64,000 nt of DNA from Alviniconcha marisindica (taxonomy: Eukaryota; Mollusca; Gastropoda; Provannidae): assembly GCA_018857735.1 (NCBI GenBank), contig JABMCL010002757.1:726501-790500 (forward strand), in the 5' to 3' direction. Below are positions 42,505 to 56,300 of the stretch, one piece after another. The first letter of the stretch is position 1. Every line of letters begins with the position of its first letter. The position numbers were made by a program, and so were the translations under genes. The notes beneath the pieces were generated by a model. That model was not told the DNA's origin. It did no database searches and saw only the letters and a list, made by a program, of their open reading frames with translations.

Positions 42505-45500
42505 ATGAGGACAGACCAGAAGCTTTTGTGCCTCAAATGTCTGCTCACCATTTTCTTGATTATCTTATGGGTGAGTTGAATACTTACTGTCTTGTATGTT
42601 GCCATAAATTAAAAAGATTGATGGATTTTTTTGCAAGCAACTTGACACGTCCGTAAAAAAAATATATAAAAAAAGAGGGGGTGATGTCGGTGTCAAGTCT
42701 CGATTTGCAAGACTGCCTGTTTGATCGCTGGAGCTGTTCTCGAACTGTTATTTACTTCACTGAATAAACAAACCGCTGATAATGTCATACTAGATTGTTT
42801 ACAGAAGAGTCCATTTCGTTTTCATTGTTTTTGGATGGTAAAATTACATTGAGTTTACACGAAATATATCGTTTTATGCTTTCGAGTGGAAAGCTGAGAC
42901 AACCTAGAGACCGTTGTTAGTAGGACTAGGTGGGGCGGCGGTGGGGGAGGGGAGGGACATAGATGGGACAGTCAGGCCTGGCCTAAAAAAATGTTGAGGT
43001 CATGACTGTGTAACCGTGTTCTGTGTTTTATCTAACATTCATAATTCACTGGCCTTTCAGACAACCCTACTAGTACCAACAATAGTTCAATAGTTACAGT
43101 ATCACAATTAGAAAACAAGAACTAAATATCGTGATATCCCACCTAGACAAAGCTTTTTACTATGTGGGTATGATGGTCAAGAGTAAGAACAGCTATTTGT
43201 GTGCTAATATATTGATGTAATCTTAATCTTAGGGTGTGCTGAACCCTTGAGTCTGAAAGTGAAAATAACTTCATTAACACTTATCAAAAAGTTATATATT
43301 CTTTCACATCAGACTCAAGAACTGTAGAAGCAGACAGTGGCTTTTTGACCCATTGTATTTTGTACTGTCACTGAACTCTTCTTCTCTACATCAGTACGTG
43401 GTCATTCCTATTTATAATCTTAAGCTCAAGTAGATCAATGGTTTGACTTTGAGTGTGCAAGCTTCAGCCTACTAAAATCAAAGGGTCTTAGTTTTAAGGC
43501 CTTTGGAGGCAGGAAAGCAAGAGAGAAGGTGTGGCTGTGATGTTTTTATGGGACTGGGAGTGCTAATATTGCAGCATAACTTCTGTGCCCCAAGGACAGG
43601 TTTTACACTGATGAATTGGCATTTCATAAGACTGTGACTGGTATACATTACATGCTGACTGATGTCAGTCCCAAATGGAGGGATGTACTAGTGCATGTTC
43701 ATGTTGGTCACCATGATTTGACAAAGGAGTCATGTCAGTTTCACTCTTACTAGCATTAATTAAGTGAAGTGTATAATCTTTTCTACACCTACATCTGTGC
43801 TTCATCAATCACATAGTGTATGCCCCCTGGCCCATGTACTGTTACAGTGTTACTGTTAGTGTTACACTATATTCTAGTTTAGTTTCATAATGTACTGTTG
43901 TTACTAAAATTTGTGAAAAATAACAAGAGATCTATGTGAACTTTGCTCTTTAATTTTATTCATCTTACTCTCAATTACTGGCTGATACAAAAAGAGGAGG
44001 TTATACAGACTGATTTTGCTCTCATTCTTACTAATATTATTCATAGTCATACTGTCAAGTGTCATTGTCACTCAAATTCATTCTCAGTCAGTGGAATGCA
44101 GAAAAGCTTGTAATCAGTTCAGCAAATTGCTCTTAGGACAACACAAACTAAGTAACAACTAACATGAAATGGAGTCAGGGCAACCTAAAATAATGATCTT
44201 TTGTTTAATATGGTATTGATAACTTGTATTTTTATAGATTGTAAACTGTGTATCCTGGAATTTGAAACTGAATCAAAACAGTGGCACCAGCATTCCCAAT
44301 AGGTTGATTAACACAGATCTATATGTGTCCCTTATACTTATAGTTATACAGTTATATTTTTACAGTTGAGTTACACACCAGAACTGAAATGGATGCACTA
44401 AACTTAGAATACATCTTGAGGGTCTCAGTGGGATGCACTAAACATTGTCAGGGTTGGTGTATTTTTAAAACCCAGACCTGCTGAACTTTGCTGACTGACT
44501 AAAAATGCATCATGAAGAAATTTGTCACTATTCATTTGACTGACTTCTTTTGAGATCCCATGAATTTTCTTAACATTGCATGGTCTTGAGGCTGTTGGCA
44601 CCACACTGCTCTCCAAAGCCACTGGTTAGGAAACATGCACATGTGCGTTCATGCACATGCTTGCATTTGCTTACATGTGTGCACACTGTACATGATTCAC
44701 TTGTAAGCACTCAGACACACCTGCATGTGTGCATGTATTCATGCATGCACGCACATGTTCTCTCGCTCTCACTCTCAACCAGGTTTGCTTCTCTCTGTAT
44801 GTACAGGTCAGGTTCAAGCTAAGTCAGCAGTCATGAAAAGTACTTTTTTCATTGCTTCTAAAGTATCTAATTTAACCTAACCTAGGTTCATTATGTGCTG
44901 TTGCTATAGTTTATATAAATTGTGTAGTTCGTTCCTCAGCTTATTGCTGTATTAATTTCTGTGTTGTTTTGTTTTTCCCCTACTGCTAACCCAGGGTAAT
45001 CCCATTTATTGAGTGTCAAACTTTGGAGTAGAAAAGGTATGAGATCACACTTTGACAGGTGAGTGAGTGAGTCTCATTGGTCTAAAAAAATAATGAGCTG
45101 TATTATGTATAATTTATACTACTGTATTAAGCTTATTATACTATTTATACTTCTAAAAACATAATTATATATATATATCTTTACATAGAAGTTCTATACA
45201 TGTAAAGATATATAATTATGTTTTTCTCAATCCGGTGATTACGCTAGACATTTTTTAAACCGGTGTGACATGGTGAAATTGGTTTATGAAAAACAGTCAG
45301 ACACTGACTGAGACAGTCACTGTAAGTTGTAACTGGTCAAATATATGCACTGCCGTCCATACTACAACTTTGTTAGTACAAGTTCTACAACTACTAGAGC
45401 TCTACAGTCAAACAAGCTGTTCAGAGTTCTATTCCCTGTCTAGAACACACACACACACACACGCACGCACGCACGCATGCATGCGTGCACACACACATTC

Positions 45501-48477
45501 TCATACATGCTGTGACACACACATGTATGCATGCGCATACACACACACACAAGTAAGACTTATTACACACGCACACACTCACACACACACACAAACCTGC
45601 ACATAAACACATAGTATACATGTGCAAATTTAATTGGAATGATGTTGCTATGGCCATTATGGGTAAAACAGCTAAACTAGAGAGTAGAGTACCTGTGCAC
45701 ATTATGTATATGAGTTTTTATGACTGGGTTAGAAAAATATTAAGGAAATTATTGTTATGGTGTATAATCACTAATGGGACTATTTTGTATTTGTTAGGTG
45801 TACATTGCCAAAACTTGTATCAACTGTACAAGTGGCTAGGCACCCATTTCTTGCTTGATGTATGAACACTTTCCTCTGAATAGGATTACCACAACCACCC
45901 TGTCTCCACATGCAGAGTTGGTGAATGTTGGAAATAAATCAGGGTTGAAATCCAGACGACCAGAGTAATCATCCTGAAGTGCCAGGGCCATTATCAGAAA
46001 TTGCTCTCTAGTTTCTGAATCATGACACTTCAGTGCATGGGAAAAATCATTATACTACAGTATAACTATAAATAATTAATACCCACCCCCATAACAATCG
46101 CCGTGATATTACTACACTGGTTGAGTGAGCGTAAAACACCAATTTACTTACTTACTTACCCACATAACAACGGTTTTTTTTTTTGGGGGGGGGGGGAATT
46201 AAAAATATTTTGTGTGTGTGTCCAACACACTTTTTGTCTGGGTATCTTGAATCAGAGGTGTAGAACCTTTTGCAACCAAAGTTAGTTATAACATTAGTAT
46301 CCATGGTGGATATCATGAATCTGTTTGCATTATATAAATTATAATTTATAAAATCTATAATAGTATGAAAAATGTGGATTGCTGCTAGTGCTACTACTGC
46401 TAGTACTACCAAGTACCATCTTCAACAGCTGTCTTAGTTTATAATGAGGCTTGAAAACCACAATGGGTTCAATTTAAGATGATATCTGCATGCTTAGGAA
46501 TAGGATAGCCAACATACACTCCACCCTACCTCAGAAGTTTAGTTTAACTCAAGACAGGTCCAGTGTTCATCTGATTGAATAGGACCCTTTTTCGTCAAAT
46601 GCTTCCTCCTTCTGCGCCTCTCTCCTCCAGGTAGTTGATGGCCTGGTGTCCATGGTCTTGTGCCCACAAATAGCATCTCAAGGTCCTCAACACTTCATAT
46701 CTTACAAGCTGCAAATCATTTGTCTTGGGATGCTTGCTTTGCCAACCAATCTATCTACTGGGTTATTTCCTTTGATTCTTTAATGACCGGGACAATGCAT
46801 CCACAGTCTTCAGAGGAATCAGCCTCAGGTGGATGTTGAACATTGACAAATGCTAGTACTGCTAATTTGGGCTTCCGTAATGCCATGCATATTATCACAT
46901 TCTCTTGCCTCATTACTAAACTTACTGTGCATTTAATTAGTACTAGTAGAAGAAGAGAGAGATGTGTGCATGTCTATACAGTGTCTCTGAAAACACTTGC
47001 ACAGCTGCAGTCAAGTTGAGCATTCATTTGCCTCTGGCTTTGATTGGTACATTGCCCTCCCCAAGAGGATCATCTCATCACACACTCTGTTTTAATTGCT
47101 TCATAAACTAAAGAATATTTGCTGCTTCCCTTACCCTCACCATACCAGCCTCAATAAAGCCAAGGGATGCTACAGTGCTAGTGTGACCAAGGCTCATAGC
47201 TGAATCTCACCAGTATGGAGCTGAGAGAAAGAGAAAAAAAAAGGAGGGGTGGGAGGGGGTTGGGTAGTGCACCAGAAAAAAAATCAATAGAGTGGTTTTG
47301 CTGCTTGCTCAGACAGAGAGCTAATGCCACCACTGCTAAGAGAGTGGGGACAGTGTGTGATGATGAACTAGAAGGCACCAATTACTTGCTCTTTGAGCTA
47401 GAGCTCCATCCTTGCTCTGAAATACATTGTTGGTAGTCCAGCATGGCTATAAAGTATCAGACTTATCTGTGATGAAACTGACCTGTGCTCTGTACAGTGT
47501 TATTAGAAGTGCAGTATTAGAAACTTAAATTTCAGTCATTTGGAAATTCATGTTTAGTTTTAATGGTTAAAAAAAAAACATATCTCTGTTTCACAGATGT
47601 TTTTGTTTCTTTTGGATTCAGTTGTGTGGCCAGTATGACTTGCGTGAAACATAGAGAAGGTGTTCACTTTAAGATAAGCATGGGAGTAAGAAGATCTCAA
47701 ACAAAGTTGATTGCGACTGCCAGCATTCTGAGAAGAACAAAACACATGAAAGGTTAAAAAGAACAGATTTTAACATTAGTGAATTAATTAATTAAAACTG
47801 GACTACAAAAGAACACAAAAACATGCAGGTATACTCTGTATAGCTAGCATAATAATTGCTTGAGCAATCAGTCAGTGTACTGATACTGTGATAGTTATAT
47901 TATTTATTATTGTATTAGTTGTTACTGTACTTGAACTTGTGGTGAGTACTTTTCTTTCTCTCTTTTTTTCAGATACTGGGAAGTGCCGTGTTTGGAGTAC
48001 TGCTATGGTTACGGCTTGATTTCTGGACCAATGAGTATCTGGAGCTGGACAAGTCGTTGGATCGTTACCTGATCCTGATTTACGTCAGTTTGGTGGATGG
48101 GGCCCTCATCCTCATTTTCTCCCTCTTTGGGCTGATTGGAGGTCTCCGCACTGTCAAGTGGTCTCTGGTTGTGGTAAGTCTTCCATCTTTTGACGCTCTT
48201 TTATGATTATATGTCTTCTCTGTAGACTAAGAGGATTATGACTGCCTACACAAGATGCTGTCTGTGAATATCATGTGTGTGTTTGTGTTGAGGGATGTGC
48301 CGGTGTGGGTGCACTGATTTATATTCTATTGATTTGTGATTCGCTGTTGCATGCGTCTGTTGCTGCCATGTTCCTTGATAGGTTGGGTGCATTATATTTA
48401 TAAATGTCCTTTATAATAATTATTATTATACAAGAGCAGAAGTACTGCCACTAATGAGAAATAGTGATTATATTATG

Positions 48478-48546
<69 letters not shown>

Positions 48547-50296
48547 CCATGTTGACAGGATGTATGAAGTAACAACTGCTTCCTGTTACCTGTATGAAAA
48601 TGGCTATGTTGTTCTTTGATGTGTGTACTTGGGGTGTAAAACTAAAAGTGTAAAACCACCTGAGATTTTTTTTAATTTTAAATCTGTAGTTTAATATAGA
48701 TAGATCGATCTATACAGATAGAAATATGTATGTAAAACTAACTCTGTTTGCTAATTGTGTAGATCAGTGTGTGTCTACTCTAGTGTCAAGCAATCATTTT
48801 CCTTTTGTTTTTAGGCTGTCCATTACAGTCAAATTAAAGTTATGAATTGTAATAAAATCAGCAATAAAAATAGATTTATAGCTAGTTAATTATATTATAT
48901 ATATATATATAAAATATATCTTTTTGTATGTAATGGTGTGGAGTGGTAGGACAGGACACAGGCAGCGGAGTCTGTCGAAATGGAGACCACAGCAGGTGGA
49001 TGGCAGCAATCGGGCTTTATTTGCTCAGCAGCAGACAATTTCTCAGCACACCCAAATTCCTCACGCGCACGCATAGATAAGAGAACAGCGCGGGCCGCAA
49101 GGAACACACGCTATCGCTACAATAAAATCGGCCCTCTGGACCACAAAATGGCTGACAATTGTGTTTCCTTGGCCCGCACAAATCCAGTTTCCTCTACAAT
49201 AACTAAACTAATTAAAACATGAAAAACATCAAATGAAAGCTACAGTTACAACCTTTTAAACCGTATAAACAAAATGTACACACATGACTTATTTTATTTA
49301 CAACAAGAGTGGGAAGCATGGCTTGCACCTATCTATAAGCAGATCTGTACAACTAAATCACAACTAACACAATGTACAAAATATAACTGTCAATAAAACT
49401 TACATTAGAATAAAGTGCATGCTCCCATGGTTAAAATGGTACATAACAATTACAATACAACACTCTGTAAGAGAAGCAAGACACACTCAAAGACTAGCAC
49501 TAAAACAATCGGTGAGAACTTTCGCCTGGGGCACGTTATCTTAGTCGCAACAGCGCTGATAGTGATACCAAGTAGTCTATGAATACAACTTAGCTTCTAC
49601 AGTACACAATACTTAATAAGTTAATTTCAACCCAAAATAAACACTAAACATGAAGTCAGCTAAGCAAAATACTATACGACAAAGCATTGAGCGACACAGA
49701 ATTACTTTAATCGAGTCAAAAAACGATTCACTACTATTCACTAGTACTAAACAGAGAACGCACAATGCAGATATCGGCTATAAAAAGAATGGAGGCATCG
49801 GCTACTGATTAAGCTCAAACGTGCATCTAAATAAAATCTAAATAGACATTTTAAGATGCCAAATTATATTACACATGGCTTAGTGCATAAAAAGGACTAG
49901 GTGAACAAAGAGTAGGTAAACAAACAAGCGGTCAAAATATTAAGGGAGAAAACAGATTTGAAAATGGCGCGCACCAACGGCTATCGCTGGTCAGCTGTGT
50001 GAAGGCCATGTGGCGTTACGCAACACGCAGCGTTTCAAAACAAAAGCATTGTCTGCTCTGGTTCCCAGGTTACTAACAATACAGTAATGAAATTGCACAA
50101 ATCTGATAACCGGGGCGGGATTGCCGTTAAAACGTACAAAGAGCACTTGCTCACATGTAAAAAACAGAAAGAAAAAAGCAATAAATTTAAAATAAAATAA
50201 CAGGTTTGAAAAATGAATTAAACAGAAGACTAACACTGGGGGTATGACTTTGAAGGGAAACAGTATGCATTAGAGTAAAATGCTCCATTACAAATG

Positions 50297-50327
<31 letters not shown>

Positions 50328-53300
50328 TATTTTACTATTACCCAATGAGGAGCCTGTGCTTGACAAAGTTTGAGTTTCCTTGATAATGATATTGATATGA
50401 TTTGAAAGATGAACACCTAATCTCTTTCTAAAACATGAGCAGAGGTGATCTCATGACAGTGGCACTGGCATCCTGACTGCATACAAATACAAAAGTCCCC
50501 ATTCCTGCAAGTTTCTGGAAAGGAGAACACCACAGGAAAGATGAAGCTAGTTTTACCTCACATGCTTTATAATGTTTATCCTGCTGATTGCTTGATTGCA
50601 TTCAGAAAACCTTCTCCCTCCCACTCCTAGCCTGGGACAGGAAAAGTCTGGCAAGGATTCAGATTACACTGACTCACTTGGCTTGGCAAATATCTGAGGC
50701 AGCTGTAAATTTGATTTCACAGCCTTTGGCTACCTGGCCAAGCTTATTTTGGGAAGATGTTTCCTGTTAGCTTAGAAAACCATATTCTCATGCAGAGGCC
50801 CAAGCTTATTAATAAAAACAGTCTTTGTTCTCATGCTGTAGAAATTTGTAATGAATAATTTAACCACATAAGAAATAGACTGTGTCTCTGGGCAGATTTA
50901 CTTCTGATCGACAGTGTGTCATGTTTGATTTCATTGGTGCAAAAGTTTCGGGCATATAAATTATATATATTATTATTTAACAAAATTAACATGCAAGCTT
51001 TCCATGAGATAGATTTTTAAAAGATGTGATGCAGAGCTCGTGTTTGCAGTTTTTGTGCTGTCTTTTATTGTTTATTTTGTTTGTGAGGGGGGTGGGGGGG
51101 GGGCTTTCTCTTCTTCATTTCAGAATTTGCTATAAATTTGTCAGCTTTTAATTATATATTGTTTTTTTTACTTCAGTCAGGAGGCCAGCTGAACATAACA
51201 CTTAGACCCACCCCCCCCCACCCCATCATGTTCTTGACTGAATACTGGGAATATGTTATTGTTACACTTACAGCCATGATGAAGTGTGTTAAAGATGGGT
51301 GGAGCACTGGTTGAACAATACACTTATGATAGTTATAAATATTGTTATAAAGTTGCAGTGATTTTCTTTCAGTATCTGACTGCCCTGTGCTTTGCCTTTG
51401 GACTGACAGTGACTGGTTCTGTCTATGGATTTGTCTATCAGACCGAGGTTGGTGAACATATTCCAAAATATTTTGTGTTAAAAGACATGAAACGTGCTTC
51501 ATTTGTTGCTGAGACTGAATAGAAATACAGTATCTGTGTGCCTTTTAGGAGCATCTATTTTTGTTTGTTTTGAAGGTGCGATCTTGGACTTGCTGGTTTA
51601 AAAATGTAACTTTCTTGTGTGAGAACTTAACAATGTGTTACAGTTATGTTTGGACTGAATGTGTGGATATATCTGACTTGGGTATACAGTTTTGACTTGG
51701 AGTAGGTCAGAATATAGCCATGCATGCTTTGCCTACTGCCATACATTTCTTCCTCGGCTTAATTTCTACCTTTCTGATCTATTAACCTTAATTTTTTTAA
51801 CAAATCCCCTCCCTACTTTTTAGCTGAATTACTTTTGGCTAATGCAGATTTTTGTGTGGGCCAGCAGAATAAAATAGGTCACCCTGCTCATAGTCACAAG
51901 CAAATGAAGCAGTTCCCTGGTGAGTGCCTAGGAATATAAATATTAAATAGGTTCCAAAGCATGTGTCACTGTGCACTGGTGGGTGGATAGATGGTTGGTT
52001 TTTAATGTTGTCACAATGTCAGTGATTGAGACAGACTTGTGATTCAGTGGCTTGTGTTTTGAACTTGTGTAAAAGAATTTTGAAAGTGTGATTTGTCCTG
52101 AGGTGACCCTATGTCAGTATGTGGGTGATGGGCCATTAAAATCCAAGAACTAACATTACAACAATGACAGTGACAGTTTTGAAAAAGATGTAGATTTACA
52201 TTGCTACAATGACAGTGACAGTTTTGAAAAGTATATTTTACATTACTACAATGACACTAACAGTTTTGAAAAATATTGTATGTTATCACAGTGACAGTTT
52301 TGACAGTAACAGTTTAAAAAAAAATAATTAAATTGACATTACCATAAAAAGGCATGATGTCAGTGACAGTTTTGATTTAATTAAAAAAAATTTTTTACAT
52401 TACCACAATGACAGTGGCAGTTTTGGAGGGGGAAAAAACATGATCACAATGACAGTGATAGTTTTGAAAGAGATGGTTTACATTATTACAGTGACAATGA
52501 CAGTTTGAAAATAAAATTATCTTGCAAAATGACTGACAGTTTTGAAAAATACATTTCTACATGGATGGTGACAGATTTGAAAAATATATTTTGCAGTACT
52601 ACAATAACAGCAACATCTAGTTTTGAAAAAGGTATTTTACATTACTGCAATGACAGTGACAGTTTTGGAAAGGTTATTTTACATTTCTGCAAAAGCACAC
52701 TGCACAGTTTAGTCAATTCTACACACACACAAAAGCAAAGCAAAAAGTTAGGAAACTTGAAGGAAAGGGTGAAAGCAGAGAAAGGCACAACATGGGACCC
52801 AGAGCGGGAATAGTTTGGGGAAAGCTGTTGCTGACCGCATGTTTACAATGTGAAAGGGAAGTGCTGACAGAGCACCACGAATTGTCAACATTGTCACCCC
52901 TGTGTTGGACATCCAGCTGTGTGTCCAGAGCTGTTTGAAGAGAGGGATTATGGGATGCTGAGCTGTCTGGGCAGTAGATCATAGGGCCTTCAAGTGCAGC
53001 AGGGGGGAAATGCACATCCATATTCTTTTTGTGTCAGTCTGCATGTTGTGGCCGCATTGCTGAACGGGGCGTGTGCAAACACTGCCAAAACTGTTCAGGT
53101 TCCATAACCTCCTGCTCCAAAACCACTAGGGTTACATCATCTTATTATTATTTTTTAAAAATGTTTTAGGAATAGAACTTACTTTCAGAATTCTTTTACC
53201 TTCTGAAGCATAAAGGCCTATGATGATGAGTGCAGCATTGAAGGTAATCAATCAAAACCAGTATGGTTACATCATTTTCATTTCTTTTCTGACTCAGTTT

Positions 53301-56300
53301 GAGGAATAAAACTTACTTTCAGAGTTCTTTCACCTTCTAAAGGCCTATGATGAATCAGAAGCAGTGGGAAAAATAAGCTAAGCTGGTAAAAAAAAAAAAA
53401 AGTACTTAAAAGCTTGTCGGATTTACTTTTACTGAATATTGAGTTGACACTATTGATTAAAGATGATCTGATCCCAAATGGAGAAGCATCACAGGCCCTG
53501 CAGATAGGAATGGAATTTTTTTAAATGAGAAAAAGACAAGAAAAAAAGACCCACAACAGTTGTTCAGTCGATTAATGGTTTAGTTTATTCATTATCAACA
53601 TTCAAAAGTTACAAAAAGACCTGTGTGACCACAGAGTGACAGACATTTCCTGTCAGGCAGTCTGTGTTTGTGGTGCATGAACACGCCAGCATGTGTGGCA
53701 GAAGTGCAGATGACATCATGCACCAGCCTTGTTCTGCACTTCATTGGTGATTAAAGACATCATGCACCAGCCTTGTTCTGCTCTTCATTGGTGATTAATG
53801 ACATCATGCACCAACCTTGTTCTGCTCCTGATTGGTGATTAGTGACATGCACCAACCTTGTTCTGCTCCTGATTGGTGATTAGTGACATCATGCACCAAC
53901 CTTGTTCTGCTCTTGATTGGTGATTAGTGACATCATGCACCAACCTTGTTCTGCTCTTGATCGGTGATTAGTGACATCATGCACCAACCTTGTTCTGCTC
54001 TTGATTGGTGATTAGTGACATCATGCACCAACCTTGTTCTGCTCTTGATCGGTGATTAGTGACATCATGCACCAACCTTGTTCTGCTCTTCATTGGTGAT
54101 TAATGACATCATGCACCAGCCTTGTTCTGCTCTTCATTGGTGATTAATGACATCATGCACCAGCCTTGTTCTGCTCTTCATTGGTGATTAATGACATCAT
54201 GCACCAGCCTTGTTCTGCTCTTGATTGGTGATTAGTGACATCATGCACAACCTTGTTCTGCTCTTGATTGGTGATTAGTGACATCATGCACCAACCTTGT
54301 TCTGCTCTTGATTGGTGATTAATGACATCATGCACCAGCCTTGTTCTGCTCTTCATTGATGATTAATGACATCATGCACCAGCCTTGTTCTGCTCTTCAT
54401 TGGTGATTAATGACATCATGCACCAGCCTTGTTCTGCTCTTCATTGGTGATTAATGACATCATGCACCAGCCTTGTTCTGCTCTTCATTGGTGATTAATG
54501 ACATCACGCACCAGCCTTGTTCTGCTCTTCATTGGTGATGAGTGAACCAACAGGGCTGTGCGCCCTGAGGAGCTCAGAAGTGAAGAAGAAGAGAAGGAAA
54601 GAAAAAAGGACAGCAACAAAAAACTTCCATTTTTCTTTCGCTTTACATTTTAGTCATTTATACCACTAGAACAACTAGACAGGAAATATTTGCACATCTT
54701 CTACTGTTTCAAGCTAGCGTGCATCTTTGTTTGGGGTTCCCTTTTAGTTATATGTACGCATATGCAGCTGTGTTTTGAGCAGAGTAAAAAATGTTTTTAA
54801 TTTCTGTCTTTTTTTATATTATTGAAGTAAAACATTAAGACTTTTGTTCTGGGTGTGGTGGTCAACAGGACACCTGCCTCAACTGTTAGTGGTTGATGGT
54901 CCCTAGTGACCTGGAATCATGTGTGACATCAGACAGCAGTAGCAGAGAAGTATAACTATAATCATATGCGCGTTTAGATGCTAGTGTGTCCTTTTCAGCT
55001 CATCAGAGACATACATTTGTGCAAAAATGATGAACCCTGAATAACTTTTAAAGTATTGTAATTATTATGATTTTTTTTCTTTTTCTTATAATACAGATAT
55101 ATATTATATGTAGTCAAAACTAAGTTCCTCATGCTTCTTATTCCTTTATGGTTAATGTGAACATGTCCTAGTTCCTCAGTATCTTTGCTTCCTGGTTTGT
55201 GTTGGTTTTTGAAATTTTATTTCTGTTTTGTATATTTTCAGCTGAAAGATACCGTTGGTAAGAATGATCTGATCCGTGATATCGTCCAAACCCGCTTCAA
55301 TGATGAGCCTATGAACAAGATCACCCGTGCTGTCAACATCATGCAGTCAGAGGTATGTAGGTGATTCTTCAGGTATTTTTCAGTCTCTGTTGTTACGCAA
55401 TGGAGACCACGTTCCCCTGTTTAATCACACTTTGGTATCCCACATTGATATCATGTATAGGTCAAATTGTGGGGGGGGGGGGAGCTAGTAATTAATTGTT
55501 GAGGTGTTATATTTAGATCTGCAAGACCTTATACAGAGTAAATCTGAAGGAGCAAAACAAAACAAAAACAGAGAGAGGGATAGATGACTAAGTGCCAAAA
55601 GGTGGGTCTGCAATGGGTGACTTGGTTGTGCTGAGAATAAAAGATGTTTAAACAAATATTTTGTCATTAGTGTGGGTTGAATGTGTGTGAAAATGAACGA
55701 GGATATAGCTGAAATAATAGCAGCAGAAATTTTGAAGCCGTTTGGGAAATATGTCCATTAAAGTGTGATTTTACTGCTGAAATTCAACCATGAAAAGCGG
55801 ACAGTGGCACAGAGCCCGTCTCTGTCGGCGTGGTTTGGTTAAAGAAAACAAGGAAAAGTTATATTTATCACATCTGTTATGTTCGCGAAAGATCGTTTTA
55901 CAAGATCCATGCATCAGAAAAACTTCCAACAAATTATGCTTTTGCAAAAAGCATATCGAACTTTATTTGATCGGACGTCATCTGTGTCGTAATACGAAAC
56001 GCGAACTTTCGACAACAGACTGAAAACAACTCTGACCCTTGACATGAGCGGAAGTGACGTCATATGCACATCAGACTCGCGGTCAGTCACTCAGCAGCTT
56101 TGAAAAGATTTAACCAAACAACTTTTGTTACAGTAACAAAATTTGCCGCTCCTCAAATTTTGTCGTAATATATGACGTCCGACTATCTAACAAGTTGTGA
56201 GCGAAAAACAAAACATTATAGGTTTACACTTGTCAACAAACACGAAGGTACCACGTGACACTTCCCGGTCACATTTGATTTGAATGGCATCGAAGGAATC

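Larger units (their letters stand above)
42571..47972 (+). other. Tetraspanin intron 1
   Basis: 5.4 kb, mostly unique AT-rich sequence. It contains a CA/CATG-rich stretch (44,630-44,760), an AT palindrome (45,155-45,225), a CA/CG tract (45,445-45,600), a SINE-like tail (46,097-46,165) and short homopolymers. First introns often carry enhancers, but nothing specific is recognisable. Confidence 0.6.

Noticed and set aside
45286..45702. Cys/His/Thr-rich frames on both strands
   Set aside because: CA/CG microsatellite; both strands open.
54153..54356. Repetitive - strand protein with units like [15 protein letters not shown]
   Set aside because: Pure translation of the 44-bp minisatellite; the unit length rotates the frame and no splice context exists.
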